A stretch of 64,000 nucleotides of DNA from Deltaproteobacteria bacterium (GCA_016192705.1 JACPTQ010000042.1:119502-183501); one strand, 5' to 3'; shown: positions 45,613 to 55,500, counted from the first letter of the stretch. Notes: generated from the sequence alone by a model not told the origin. Program-made: numbers and translations.

Positions 45613-47058
45613 TCAGCGCGCGATTCGGCGGATCTCAAAGAAGACGCGCGGCGTCGGCAGGCCACGGAGGTCGAATCCACAACCCTGTACTTCAAATCCA
45701 AGCCCATCGTCACTAAATCCAGGCTTCTGAAGGCCGGCGTTGAGCGACACGTGCATATGATGATGGTGAAATGGCCACCCCGACCCGGACGCCATCTTTG
45801 ACTGGAATTTGTTGTACACCGTTTGCGACATCTGACCCGCGTTATACAGGGTGAGCGCTGCGGCGCGAATCGGCGCAACCAACTTCGTGTCGAAGCCAAT
45901 CACACGAATGAGGCTCGACTCGAACAGCTTCGACACAAAGTACGCCGTTTTTTCCGCCTGTAAAACCGTTGAATTCGCCGTGCAGAACGAGCCATTATTT
46001 TGGCACACCTCGCCACCGCGATTCTCGCCAATCGTACGCCCACCGAGCACCCACGAGTCGTGATAATACGCGATGTCGATGTCGTTCCCGTCCTCATGCG
46101 TGCCCGCCGGATGCCGGAGCGACCCGACGTCAGTGCCGGGTACGTTGCCGTCTGCCTGGGTCATGTCCATCAAGTCGAGCGCCGGCGTTCCTGCATATTT
46201 TGTCAGGACCGCCTTCGCCGCGTACCGCACGAGCATGATGTTATCGCGCCGCAGGTACGAGTACCTTCGTTCGTGCGCGACGCGGTAACCATCGTCGGTC
46301 GCTGGGTTCGGGAAAGCCAAAACCGCTGAACAGTAAGCCCCCGTCGTGTTGGGTGGCCGCGCGCAGTCGCGCCCCGAATCGAACGGTGTCGCGGGATCGG
46401 TCTTGCTGCACGCGCCGCCGCCACCCTGGAGTTGCACGCATTCCCAGTTGGGATCGGTTGTCGTCCGGCAATCGGCGTCCGCGGTGCATCGCTTTGTGCA
46501 GTACTGTTCGCCGCGGTCCGAATCGTTCAAACACAAAAGACTCGTCGCGCATCGCGACCCACCGGCGCAGCTCGTCCCCATCGCGCCGCCGCCCGGTGTC
46601 GTGCCACCGTCACCCGTTGGAGGCGGAGGCGTTGTCCCGCTCCCTTTCGCACACGCGCCACCGCCGCCCTGAAGTTCCGCGCAGTAAAACCCACCCGGGC
46701 ACTCTGAGTCGGCCGAGCAGTTCTTGCTGCAATAAGTCTCCGTGTCGTCTTGAAGGCAAAGGAGTCCGCCCGTGCATGGGCAAGCGGAGCCGACGCCACT
46801 CGTGCCAGGATTCGTGCCGCCGCCACCGCCCGCATCGACGACACCCGGAAATGGAATCGATGGACCAGCGTCGTCGGGGGTCGTCGGTGGGTTACCAGGA
46901 TTCGTTCCGGGATCGGTGCCTGGATTCGACGGTGGCGGATTGGTTCCTGGGTCGGTCGGCCCGGTGGCCGGATCAGCCGCCCCGGGGCCGCCGTTGTTGT
47001 TGTCCGCGCCGCACGCCAAGAGACCAGAAACAAGGGTGAGCAGGGCTAAACGTCGCAT
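45613..47058 (-). CDS. Lipoprotein with LAS-type murein endopeptidase domain (MepA/M74-like)
   Basis: 481 aa from the ATG at 47058 (MRRLALLTLVSGLLAC, lipobox LLAC); the frame opens 81 nt earlier but that part is not a signal. A Pro/Gly/Asn linker of ~70 residues follows. Next come two related Cys-rich modules, each ~50 aa with eight cysteines and the shared ending ELQGGGGACAKG / QLQGGGGACSKT. The C-terminal 220 residues carry the zinc site of LAS enzymes: RHPAGTHEDGNDIDIAY (H...D) and PFHHHHMHVSL (H-x-H). This fits cleavage of peptidoglycan cross-links or another D-amino-acid peptide bond in the periplasm. Fusion with Cys modules is unusual for MepA. Confidence 0.8.
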   Translation of the reverse strand: MRRLALLTLVSGLLACGADNNNGGPGAADPATGPTDPGTNPPPSNPGTDPGTNPGNPPTTPDDAGPSIPFPGVVDAGGGGGTNPGTSGVGSACPCTGGLLCLQDDTETYCSKNCSADSECPGGFYCAELQGGGGACAKGSGTTPPPPTGDGGTTPGGGAMGTSCAGGSRCATSLLCLNDSDRGEQYCTKRCTADADCRTTTDPNWECVQLQGGGGACSKTDPATPFDSGRDCARPPNTTGAYCSAVLAFPNPATDDGYRVAHERRYSYLRRDNIMLVRYAAKAVLTKYAGTPALDLMDMTQADGNVPGTDVGSLRHPAGTHEDGNDIDIAYYHDSWVLGGRTIGENRGGEVCQNNGSFCTANSTVLQAEKTAYFVSKLFESSLIRVIGFDTKLVAPIRAAALTLYNAGQMSQTVYNKFQSKMASGSGWPFHHHHMHVSLNAGLQKPGFSDDGLGFEVQGCGFDLRGLPTPRVFFEIRRIAR

Positions 47059-47084
47059 CTTCCTTGGTCCTCCCGCTGACTTAC

Positions 47085-47100
47085 GACCTAGGTGTAGGTC
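47085..47100. promoter_or_regulatory. Operator-like palindrome upstream of the peptidase gene
   Basis: GACCTA-GGTG-TAGGTC, a perfect 6-bp inverted repeat between the -10 box and the start codon. It could bind a dimeric regulator or form a leader hairpin. Confidence 0.35.
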
Positions 47101-47109
47101 AAAGACATA

Positions 47110-47139
47110 TAAATACCACATCGCCCTGGGCGGCGTCAA
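47110..47139 (-). promoter_or_regulatory. Promoter of the M74-like peptidase gene
   Basis: Minus strand: TTGACG (47139-47134), 18-bp spacer, TATTTA (47115-47110). The leader is about 45 nt and includes GGGAGGA before the ATG at 47058. Confidence 0.5.
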
Positions 47140-47207
47140 CGAGAATGATATAATCTCTTTACATTACATGCATTTAGCCGATGGGCCGTCGCCCTCGCGG
47201 GCTTCAC

Positions 47208-47573
47208 CTATTGCCGCGCCTTAATAACGCACGTTCCGACGGCACGACAAACAACAACAGGCGGCTCGACGACGCTTGCGCGTGTTTCCCAGTCCACCGT
47301 CGGAGCGGGTGCAATCACCTTGCGCGCCTCAAACTTCATCTTTCGCGACGTGCGCCCGCGAGTCACAATTTCGCCATCTGCCTCGATGAAATCGCCCGCG
47401 TGAACCGGCGCGAGGAATTCGACCGACTCATACGCGCGAAATAACCCCTCATCCTCGCCGTCCCGAATGCAGAGCTCGGTCGCAACGTCGCCAAAGAGCT
47501 GAAGGATGCGCGCGCCATCGACAAGGTTTCCCGCGTAGTGCGCGTCGGCGCTCGAAAGTCTCACCCGAATCAT
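47208..47573 (-). CDS. kal: 3-aminobutyryl-CoA ammonia-lyase
   Basis: 121 aa hotdog protein. [52 protein letters not shown] and [12 protein letters not shown] follow the pattern I know for Kal of the lysine fermentation pathway, which removes ammonia from L-3-aminobutyryl-CoA to give crotonyl-CoA. The length is normal. The ATG at 47573 overlaps the stop of kamE as ATGA. This coupling with a lysine aminomutase subunit supports the assignment. Recognition is from family memory, not a search. Confidence 0.85.
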   Translation of the reverse strand: MIRVRLSSADAHYAGNLVDGARILQLFGDVATELCIRDGEDEGLFRAYESVEFLAPVHAGDFIEADGEIVTRGRTSRKMKFEARKVIAPAPTVDWETRASVVEPPVVVCRAVGTCVIKARQ

Positions 47574-48328
47574 GGCCTTTCCTTTCCCCCTCTTCGGCGT
47601 CGCAACTCGCCGACAATGTAGTTCGCGACTTCCGATGGTCGCGTCCCGGTACCAAAGCCGGCGTCGAACCCAAGCGCAAGCGCGAGCGCGTGGTCAACGC
47701 GCGGCCCGCCGAAAAGCGCCAGCAGTTCGCCGCGTCGCCCCGTCGCGACGAGCTCCTTCATGAACGCCGCCGCGTTTTCTTTATGGCAGTCGCGCTGCGT
47801 GACAACTTGCGACAAGAGTACCGCGTGCGCACCCACCTCGAGCGCGCGCCGCACGAGCTCGGAGTTATCGATCTGCGCACCCAAATTGTGAACCTCAAAC
47901 CCAGCATACCGCTCAAGCCCGTAATCGCCCGCGTACCCTTTCATATTGAGGATTGCGTCGATGCCAACCGTATGCGCATCGCTCCCCGTGCACGCGCCAA
48001 CGACAACAACCTTTCCCCCCAGCTCACGCTTCACAACGTCGCCGACTTCTTCCATCGAAAGGTCGTGCGTTTCAACAACCGGAACATCGATCGCGTCGAA
48101 GTCGACCGCCGCGCGACTCGCCCCGTAAACGACGAAATACGAAAACCCATCGCCGCACGCCTCCATGTGCGCGACGAGAACCTTTTCGAGCCCAAGTTGC
48201 TCCGCGTACAGCCGCGCCGCCGCACGCGCGCGCGGAGAAGCCGCAACGGGTAACGTGAACGAAAGCTGCACCGCGCCGTCATCAAGACGGTCGCCGTACG
48301 CCTTGATCGACTCTCGCGGACGCGCCAT
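47570..48328 (-). CDS. kamE: Lysine 5,6-aminomutase beta (B12-binding) subunit
   Basis: 252 aa. The enzyme moves the terminal amino group of lysine using adenosylcobalamin and [19 protein letters not shown] contains the D-x-H-x-x-G cobalamin motif (Asp117, His119, Gly122). [14 protein letters not shown] places Lys130 eleven residues after that His, the spacing I recall between the cobalamin His and the PLP Lys in the clostridial enzyme. [17 protein letters not shown] and [13 protein letters not shown] are further family strands. The large subunit kamD is needed for activity and is not in the window; upstream lies an unrelated coiled-coil gene. It is coupled to kal. Confidence 0.9.
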   Translation of the reverse strand: MARPRESIKAYGDRLDDGAVQLSFTLPVAASPRARAAARLYAEQLGLEKVLVAHMEACGDGFSYFVVYGASRAAVDFDAIDVPVVETHDLSMEEVGDVVKRELGGKVVVVGACTGSDAHTVGIDAILNMKGYAGDYGLERYAGFEVHNLGAQIDNSELVRRALEVGAHAVLLSQVVTQRDCHKENAAAFMKELVATGRRGELLALFGGPRVDHALALALGFDAGFGTGTRPSEVANYIVGELRRRRGGKERP

Positions 48329-48349
48329 CGGATGTTCGCAGAGCGCTGC

Positions 48350-50515
48350 TTACGGCGCGACTTTGAGGTCCTTCAGCTTCTGCAACAGCTTCTCCGCCTT
48401 CGCGAAATCGAGCCACCCCTTCGCGTTCCCAAGCTCGACCTTCGCGTGAAATCCCGCGAGAACCTTCCGTGCGTCCCGCGCCGCCTTAACCGCCTTCTTG
48501 TTGGTGTCCTTGTTCGCGATGACACCGTCGAGCCACGCGAGCTGCTCCTTCGCCTTCGCAAGCCGCGCCTGCGTCTCCTTTTTCGCCGCGTCGATGATCG
48601 CGCCCCACTCCGTCTTGAAGCTGTCCGACAGGAGCACATTCGCCTTCACCGCCGCATCGACAATCTGCCGAAGCGTGTCGATCGCCATCCAGGACGACGC
48701 CTCGTCCCCCTTCTTCGTCTGTTTCCCCCACTCCTTCGCAAGTTTCTTGAGCGTCTTATCTTTCGACTTCGCCACAAGACCTTCGACCTGCCCAGCCAGC
48801 GCGCCCTTCAACTTCGCAACCGCATCTTTCGCCGACGTAAACGCCGCCTCGACGACCCCCTTCGCCGCATCGGCCGCCTTCTTCACGCGCTCCGCGGCCT
48901 GCGCGACAAGCCCCTCGGCCTTCTTGAAAATCCCCTCGGCCTCCTCCTTTGATTTCGCCGCGACATCCTCCGCCTGTCGCACAAGGTCATCGGCCGCCGT
49001 CAACATCTCCTTCGCCTTCTCGTCCGCCGCTCCGCGAATCTCCTCGGCCTTCTTCTGCACCGCCTCGTACCGGTCTTTCACGAACTCCATCGCCTTCTTC
49101 CCGTAATCGCGCGCGAGCTGCTCGACTTCCTTCGCCTTCTCCGCGACCTTTCCCGCGACCTCCTCAGCCTCCTTCTTTCCTTCCGCGGCCAAGTCCTCCG
49201 CCTTCTTCTTGAGCGCCGTAAACTCAGCCCACGCCGCCTTCGCCTTTTCGTCCGCGACGTTCTGCATCCGCTCCGAAAACTTCTCGATCTTTTGTTTCTC
49301 CGCGAGCACCTTCTGCGTCACCTCATCGCGCAACTTAGCGACCGCCGCCTTCGCCTCTTCAACCGCCGCCTTCGCGCGATCGACAGCCTTCTTCACAAGG
49401 TCTTCCGCCTCCGCGAGTTTTTCGTTCGCCGTCTTCTTCCATTCGGCCGCTTTGTCGTCGGCGATTTTCTGCGCCTCCGCGAGCTTTTGATACGCCTGGT
49501 CGCGAAGCTCCTTCGCCTTTGCGTCGACCGCGTTCTTCACTTCGTCGACTTTTTTCTCAAACTCCGCGAGCCGCTCCTTCGCGTTGTCCGCCACTTTCTT
49601 CAAAAGGTCGACCGCTTTCTCACGAAGCCGCTCCTCAATCTCCTGGAATTTTTCCATAACTTCCTTGAGGACCTTCTTCGCCTTCTCTTTCCCTTTCGCG
49701 GCGTACTCCATCGCATCTTTGTAAAGTTCATCGGCCTCGTCGAGCCACTTCTTCACCTTCTTGTCGACCTTCTGTTCGTAAAGCGCCATCACGCGAGCCT
49801 TGAAGCCAAGCGCTTTGTCCTTAAGCGCATCGATCTGCTTTTGCACCACCTCAACGAGCGCCTTCTTCACAAGGTCAGCGGCCATGTCTTTCGCCTTCTC
49901 GGCGAGCCCCTTCAAGTCTTTCGAAATCTCGGCGACCAAGTTTTTCGCGTCACCGATGAGCTTCTCCGCCTCTGGCCATTTTTTCTCGCCGATCGCGCCG
50001 TCAATCTTGAGGTTGTGCGCGTCGATCTTCCCAATCGGCTCTTTCGCGAGGTCCCCTGGAATCGCCTTCAGCTTCTCCATCACCTCGTCGACAATCTTCT
50101 TGACCGCCGTCCACAGCCCCTTAATCTTGAGCGCCTCCGCGTCGCCAAGCGCAGCCTTCAAAATTTCCGCCGCGTCCTTCAGCGCATCCGCCGCAAGCGT
50201 CGCCCCCGCTTCAATCAGCTTCTTCGAGCTCGGCCACCTCTTCTTCTCGATCTCCGCGTCAACCTTCACCACGTGCGCTTGCAAGCGCCCCGTGATCTTC
50301 GCAGCCAGCTCCTTCGCCTTCTCTTCGGTCACCGCTTTCAGCTTCTCGATGAGGTCGTCGATCTTCGACTTGATCGGCTTCCAAAGGCCCTTGACCTCCA
50401 CCTCATCCTTCGATGGCGCCGCCACCACCGGTTTTTTAAAACCACCAAACTGCGCGTTCGCAACAACCGGAACCGCAAAGACCACCGTCGCCAAAACAAG
50501 TCCGTACTTTTTCAT
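48350..50515 (-). CDS. Exported Lys/Ala/Glu-rich coiled-coil protein (LEA/apolipoprotein-like)
   Basis: 721 aa from the ATG at 50515, which has GGAGG 5 nt upstream; the frame opens four codons earlier. MKKYGLVLATVVFAVPVVANA is a signal peptide. Residues ~30-190 contain two copies of a ~80-residue helical unit (GLWKPIKSKIDDLIEKLKAV and GLWTAVKKIVDEVMEKLKAI, each ending in KKW or KRW). The next ~430 residues are an almost unbroken amphipathic 11-residue-type helix, e.g. AKELRDQAYQKLAEAQKIAD and KAAVEEAKAAVAKLRDEVT, recalling LEA group 3 proteins. The last ~100 residues (WGKQTKKGDEASSWMAI) are a separate helical domain. A structural or desiccation/membrane-surface role is possible; none can be assigned. 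Confidence 0.75.
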   Translation of the reverse strand: MKKYGLVLATVVFAVPVVANAQFGGFKKPVVAAPSKDEVEVKGLWKPIKSKIDDLIEKLKAVTEEKAKELAAKITGRLQAHVVKVDAEIEKKRWPSSKKLIEAGATLAADALKDAAEILKAALGDAEALKIKGLWTAVKKIVDEVMEKLKAIPGDLAKEPIGKIDAHNLKIDGAIGEKKWPEAEKLIGDAKNLVAEISKDLKGLAEKAKDMAADLVKKALVEVVQKQIDALKDKALGFKARVMALYEQKVDKKVKKWLDEADELYKDAMEYAAKGKEKAKKVLKEVMEKFQEIEERLREKAVDLLKKVADNAKERLAEFEKKVDEVKNAVDAKAKELRDQAYQKLAEAQKIADDKAAEWKKTANEKLAEAEDLVKKAVDRAKAAVEEAKAAVAKLRDEVTQKVLAEKQKIEKFSERMQNVADEKAKAAWAEFTALKKKAEDLAAEGKKEAEEVAGKVAEKAKEVEQLARDYGKKAMEFVKDRYEAVQKKAEEIRGAADEKAKEMLTAADDLVRQAEDVAAKSKEEAEGIFKKAEGLVAQAAERVKKAADAAKGVVEAAFTSAKDAVAKLKGALAGQVEGLVAKSKDKTLKKLAKEWGKQTKKGDEASSWMAIDTLRQIVDAAVKANVLLSDSFKTEWGAIIDAAKKETQARLAKAKEQLAWLDGVIANKDTNKKAVKAARDARKVLAGFHAKVELGNAKGWLDFAKAEKLLQKLKDLKVAP

Positions 50516-50573
50516 GATGACCTCCAAACCTAGCGCGGAACTTAGCGCTTATTCTCAGCCGCGGCAATCAAAA

Positions 50574-51139
50574 GTGAAGCCTCGAGCCCCGGTTAACGGC
50601 GAAGACCATGAAGAGAGCGGGCGGTGTCTGGGCTTGCTTCGGCTCGCAGAAGTCCTCGGGTCTGACATGAAATGTGAGTCTGAACGATATCAAACAAACA
50701 TGATGAGAACTGCAATCCCACGCCCCATCGGCACCTCATCCCCTGCGGATGCGAGCCTCTGCTTGCCCAATCCCCGCCCGCCCATTCAGAACTCGGCCGT
50801 TTCCCTGGAACGGCGGTTGAGAGACTTGGCGGTCGATCGATCGTCAGCCGACACCCAGCGGGTGAAATCTTCGTACCGCCCTCAAGGCCAGAAAATGCGT
50901 CTCCGGAAAGCGGTCCGCCCGGATCTGCGTAGGGTCGGCAGGGGCAACGCGCAGGCGCGCATCCGCAGGGTCTGAGCTGCCATGAATGCACGGATTTTCA
51001 TTCATTCGCATGTTTTCGTTCGTGCGACTTTCGAACGGGTTGAGGGCCAGACCCGAGGACGTCGGCGCGCCGAAGCGGGCTCCTGTCGACCCGCACGCTC
51101 ACGAGCGAACGAACCGCTTAACCGGGCATCTGGGTGAAG
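50574..51139 (-). mobile_element. MITE-like non-coding element, copy R1, with flanking 6-bp repeats
   Basis: The element is 50580-51133 (554 bp). The ends are CCTCGAGCCCCGGTTAA (50580-50596) and, on the other strand, CCAGATGCCCGGTTAA (51133-51118). GTGAAG flanks it directly on both sides (50574-50579 and 51134-51139). It is inverted relative to R2 and R3. Blocks shared with R2 include the 45 bp around GGCGCGCCGACGTCCTCGG and the CTGGGTGTCGG region. R1 differs from R2 by replaced segments near 50670-50715 and 50985-51045. It contains no gene and fills the space between the coiled-coil and pilin genes. Confidence 0.7.
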
Positions 51140-51147
51140 GAGTCAAC

Positions 51148-51672
51148 TTAGGGCGACGGAATTGCCTTTATTGGAATCGCGTTCGGGATCTTGTTGCTGA
51201 CGTAAACGTAGTCGGCGATTGGGAAGTGGTCATGCGTGCACGTGATCTCAAAACTTGTTGGGGCCGCGACGCCAGGCCCGGTGTTCGCCCTGTTGTCCGT
51301 ATCCGTTCGATTGCAGTCGTTACCGTTTCCCTTATCTTTGTCGCCGCCCTCGTTGCAATTCTTCTTCACATTGTTGTAATCGGTTGTGTATACAAACTCC
51401 GTTTCAGCCCCCCCACCTTTATAGGTTTGCCAAAACCTCGTCGAATTCGCGAACTGCTCCTCGTTGTGAAAATAGTCCCACGCGAGGCGCCGAAGCTCGT
51501 GAATCTTCGTTATGCACTCGGTGAGGCGCGCGCGCGCGGTGTACTGCGTGTAGGCGCGGCCCGCGACCATCGACAACACCATGACGATGAAAAAAACGAT
51601 CATCAGCTCAAGGAGCGCAAAGCCCCTCGCGGTCTCTCGTTGACGCCGCTCTGTTTTGAACACGCATTTCAT
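51148..51672 (-). CDS. Type IV pilin-like protein
   Basis: 174 aa from the ATG at 51672, or 185 from the ATG at 51705; neither has a clear ribosome site. ETARGFALLELMIVFFIVMV is a class III prepilin signal: cleavage after G before FALLE, with the Glu at +5, then one long N-terminal helix (MVLSMVAGRAYTQYTARARL). The C-terminal domain (~100 aa) has three Cys and a Gly/Asn/Asp-rich, unusually AT-richer stretch (EGGDKDKGNGNDCNRTD). It should be a minor pilin or pseudopilin. No pil or gsp genes are near. Element R1 ends 15 bp after its stop. Confidence 0.8.
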   Translation of the reverse strand: MKCVFKTERRQRETARGFALLELMIVFFIVMVLSMVAGRAYTQYTARARLTECITKIHELRRLAWDYFHNEEQFANSTRFWQTYKGGGAETEFVYTTDYNNVKKNCNEGGDKDKGNGNDCNRTDTDNRANTGPGVAAPTSFEITCTHDHFPIADYVYVSNKIPNAIPIKAIPSP

Positions 51673-51809
51673 CCGGCTGGAAAAGTGCCGCAACGCTGGT
51701 TCCATTGAGATCGCCCCGATTCAGCAATGAATTCGGCGAGATGACGAAGACTTGGCGGATTCAAAAGATGACGCGCGTGTGATTTCAGAGCGGATGGTCA
51801 GAACCCCGG

Positions 51810-52238
51810 TCAGAGACAGGGCGTATTGAAACGCTCGTGTCGCGCGGCGGCGTTGAGCTTCGCGTCGAGGCACAAGAATTCGACGAGAGTCGGATCGTCT
51901 GTCCCGACGCGAGCCGAGGCGAGCTGAATCGCATCGCCAGGACGTAAGCCATGAATCCGCTGCAGGTGGATCGCCATGTCGAGCAGGTTGAGATCGGCGA
52001 CAACGTGAAAAACACGGCGGCGAAAGTCGGACGCTTGCGAACGGGCTATCTCAACCTCTCGCTTGGTGAGTGTTCGATCGCCCAGGCGGCGGCTCAGCGC
52101 GGATTCAATTTCGAGAGGGGTGATGATGGCAGTGTACGTAGAGACAGAACCTGCGTTCGCCGCAGCAAGATCGACGGCTTTCCCGTACTCTTCGCCGAGA
52201 ATCGACGCAACAACAGCGGACGAGTCCCAATAAAGCAA
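51810..52238 (-). CDS. VapC-type PIN-domain toxin
   Basis: 142 aa, TTG start at 52238 with GAGGAGGG upstream. LYWDSSAVVASILGEEYGKA holds the first Asp; TPLEIESALSRRL the Glu; LRPGDAIQLASAR the third acidic residue; EFLCLDAKLNAAARHE the last Asp. Together these form the four-acidic-residue RNase site, so the toxin looks active. VapC toxins cleave specific RNAs, often initiator tRNA. It begins 3 nt after the antitoxin stop. Confidence 0.88.
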   Translation of the reverse strand: MLYWDSSAVVASILGEEYGKAVDLAAANAGSVSTYTAIITPLEIESALSRRLGDRTLTKREVEIARSQASDFRRRVFHVVADLNLLDMAIHLQRIHGLRPGDAIQLASARVGTDDPTLVEFLCLDAKLNAAARHERFNTPCL

Positions 52239-52241
52239 TGG

Positions 52242-52490
52242 TTAGCCCTCCTCATCGCGGATAGCGCGGATGAGCAAATGCGCCGGTGTCCCCTTTTTCT
52301 TGGGATGGAGGCTTGGATTCTTTGCCTTAAACTCGCGCCACGAAAACGGCGTGGCTTGACTCGCGCCAACGGGGCCAATCCGCGCGATCTCCTCGCGATG
52401 CGACACAACGACCACACTGTCGCCGCGTTTCGCCAGCCTCAAATACTTCGAGAGGTTGGCCTTGAGCGCCGCCACGTTAACGCGAACCAC
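52242..52490 (-). CDS. Phd/YefM-type antitoxin of the VapC toxin
   Basis: 82 aa from the GTG at 52490; the frame opens further upstream at a TTG (52526), which would give an improbable start and run across the promoter. VRVNVAALKANLSKYLRLAK then GDSVVVVSHREEIARIGP is the DNA-binding half of Phd antitoxins. The C-terminal tail (REFKAKNPSLHPKKKGTPAH) should bind the toxin. It comes first in the operon and probably represses its own promoter. Confidence 0.82.
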   Translation of the reverse strand: MVRVNVAALKANLSKYLRLAKRGDSVVVVSHREEIARIGPVGASQATPFSWREFKAKNPSLHPKKKGTPAHLLIRAIRDEEG

Positions 52491-52496
52491 GGGATA

Positions 52497-52526
52497 ATTA
52501 TGGTCACACTTATGGTCACAAGTCAA
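52497..52526 (-). promoter_or_regulatory. Antitoxin promoter overlapped by tandem 12-bp repeats
   Basis: Minus strand: TTGACT (52526-52521), 18-bp spacer, CATAAT (52502-52497), ending 6 nt before the GTG at 52490. The forward strand has TTATGGTCACAC (52498-52509) followed directly by TTATGGTCACAA (52510-52521). They cover the spacer and -10, as expected for an autorepression operator. Confidence 0.6.
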
Positions 52527-52541
52527 AGCCGAGAGCGGAAA

Positions 52542-55500
52542 TCACGGCGTCGGAGGCGACGGCGCCGGCATCCAGGCGCAATTCTCTTTCGCCATACAGA
52601 CGTCCGACTTCAGCTCGCGGCCGCGCGACGCGAAGAAGTTCGCGACCATGTGCACGAGGAACGTCGGGTTGTCGAACGCGCTCGTCGGCTCTGGAAGGCC
52701 AAAGACGTGCTGGCCCCGCGGGTCGAGGAGCGGAACGCGAAGCGCTTGCAGCCCCTTTGGCGTTTCAACCGTGAGGCGAAGCGGCGGATCGAGGCGCGGA
52801 ACCTCGGGCGCGTGGCGACCGTCGGAAAAGTTCTCGAGATCGATGACGACGCGCTTTCCGTCGAAGCGTTTGAGCCACGAGAGTCCCTCAACCGCGTAGT
52901 TGTCGATGATGACGTCGTTCGGCGTCTTTCCGTAACGCGGGTCGATCGTGTCGAGCGAAATGATCCCGGCAGCACGCGCGATGGCGATGCCGGTTGCGGC
53001 CGGGACAATCGTGTCGCCCGCCGTGACGATGACCACGACATTTGAACCCGGCTCGGCTGTGTCGTAATCCTGCGATGGGATCGGGTTCTTGAAGTAGCGC
53101 GGTGCATAATTGACCGGGTCCGCGGGCTCGAGCACCGTTTGTGCGATGTTCATGAAGCGGCGGAAATTGGGCGTATTGCGCTGGAGCCCACTGCCGCGCG
53201 CGAGCGCGATGAGCGGCTGCCCCGCGGGGTACGTGACGCCATCGTGGTCGACGTCGACGCCAAACTTATCGAAGGCCGCCTTCTCGAGCCCGGTCGTCGG
53301 ATCGAAAACGCGAATCACGAGTCGGTCACCGAGCGCCGTCGTATCGGGAACGCGGAAGAGTGGCTCGCCCGATGCGGCCGGTCTAAACCCGAGCTTCACG
53401 CGCTTCTCGATCGGGTCGAGCGCGTCGGCCGCGATATGGACACGGAAGGCGCCGTCATCGCCCGCAATCGCGACGTACGATTTTTCGGCCACGGGGTTTT
53501 CGATCTTGACGATGTCGCCTTTCGCAATCTTCTGAGTGCGGAAGACTTCCATTTTCTTGCGACGATTGGCGGTCGGAACGATCGTCGAGACGACGATCTC
53601 GCCGGGCAAGTCGCCCTTTTGGCCGACGAAGATCGGGCCCATGAGTGGCAGAATGACCGCGTCATAAACGCCACCCAAGCTCGATCGGATGCCGATGTCC
53701 GCGAGCCCTGCGCCCCCTGAGACAGGCGCCGCCGCCGTGATCGCCGGCTCGATGCCCGCGAGAATCGACGACAAAATGCCGCCGAGGCTCGACCCCCATG
53801 TGAAGTAATCGATGTTCGGTCCACCGAGGTCGACGATTCCGTCGCCGTTGAAATCGCCCGCGAGGTCGGGCGCACCGCGCGCAAGCAAGTCCTGCGACAA
53901 CCGCCGCGTGCCGTCGAAATTTCGGAACGCTCGGATGACGACCATCGTGTCGAGGATCGTCTGGCGAACGGCGTCGCGCGTATGAAAGACGTCTGCGGTC
54001 CAAAAGTCGCCGCCCGAGTCGACTTCGCCGTCATTGTCGAGATCGCGGGCGCGACCTGGCGAAAGGAGCTCGCGCATGGGGCTAATGCCGTACTGCGAGA
54101 AAAGTCCCGCGACAACGGGCGCGAGCCCACGTGGAATCGCGAGACCGTGACCGAACGCCTCGACCGTGCAGGCGGCGATGCCGTAGCGCGCGACGTTGCC
54201 CGCGAACCCCAGAAGCTCGAACCGGCTCGAACCATAGCCGTGCGCGTAAAACCCAACAGGGAAGGGGGCGCCAGCGCCACGGTCCTTCTTCGGGACGGCG
54301 CACCAGAACGGCACTTTGTGGCGACCGTAAACGGCATGGCCCGTCGCACGGTTCAAATCCCAAACTTCGTCGTTGTCGGCCGGAAAACCGGGCGCCGCGT
54401 GACCATCGCGGTCGACGAGGAGATTCGGTCCTTCGACTTCGCCGACGATAAAGTAGTCGACGTTGTCGTACGATTTGACGATGGCGTTGACGCCGTCTGG
54501 GCTCTCGCCCAAGCTGCTCGCGAGTATCCTTAAAACCGGAAGGAAGGTCTTTGTTGGCAACGTGTACAAGTTCGCGCCGGTGTCGACCGTCTTGAAAACC
54601 GTGACATCAGCCGGGAACTCCTTCGCAAGCCGCTTAAACGGCCCAACGCCGTAAAGGCCGCGTCGGAGCGCGTCGAGATCGCGCGTCGGCCCCTGCGTCG
54701 TGAAGCTCCACGCAAAGGCGACGTCATTGAGCGAAAGTCCAGCCGCGGTGAGCGCGTCGCCGAGCGGCCTTAGCGCATCGGTTTGGCGCGCATGATTCAC
54801 GAAGGCAAACGGCGATCGCGCGGGGTTCCCGTCGGCGCCGATGAGGTTTTTCGTCAGGACGACCGCGTAAGTCGTCTCCTCGTCGAGCGGCAGCACGGGG
54901 CGCACGAGCAGCGTGTTTGTCGCGGTCTCGTAGTAAGTCGCGAGGCTGTCGACGTCGGAGACGCTGGTCGGGCGGCTGATGACGCGGCCCATACCCGGCG
55001 CAACCAAGTTCGGCGTGTCGAGAATGCCGTCGTCATCGGTGTCTTCGCCAAAATCGAGAACCCCGTTGCCATTTTTATCTTCGCGCGTCGTGTCGAGGAG
55101 AAGGTTGGGTACGTGGGCGCGCGGGTCGTTGTCGAAGTACGCGTCCATGCGCGACACGGTGAGCGGGAAGTTGCCGTTACCGAGGTCGAGCGGAACTGGC
55201 TTTCCGAAACACGCGGCGCCGCGCTTGAGGCAAAGTACGACGACGGTGTCGTCTGCCACATCGCGGTTCGTTTGGTGGCGTCGCGCGATGTTCGCGAGGT
55301 CGAGCGGCGCATCAAACCGTACGCTGAGCCCCGAATACGTCCCAAAACCTTCAAGCGAATTCGCGTGCTTGCGGACCTGTCGCTCGAGGTCGGTGGGTGC
55401 GATTTGCGAGATGTTGAGGCGGCGCCCGGTCGGCGACGTCGGATCGACGCGCGTCGCGAGGTCGTTCGGGAATGGAATTTCTGGGAGCGGGCGCGCGGTC

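Noticed and set aside
47149..47154. Perfect TATAAT on the plus strand
   Set aside because: No -35 at the right distance and no plus-strand gene downstream.
49292..50533. 413-codon frame antisense to the coiled-coil gene
   Set aside because: Leu/Arg/Phe-rich shadow of the Lys/Glu/Ala repeat; no start signals.
50593..50991. 132-codon frame inside element R1
   Set aside because: The element shows no coding-type substitution pattern between copies.
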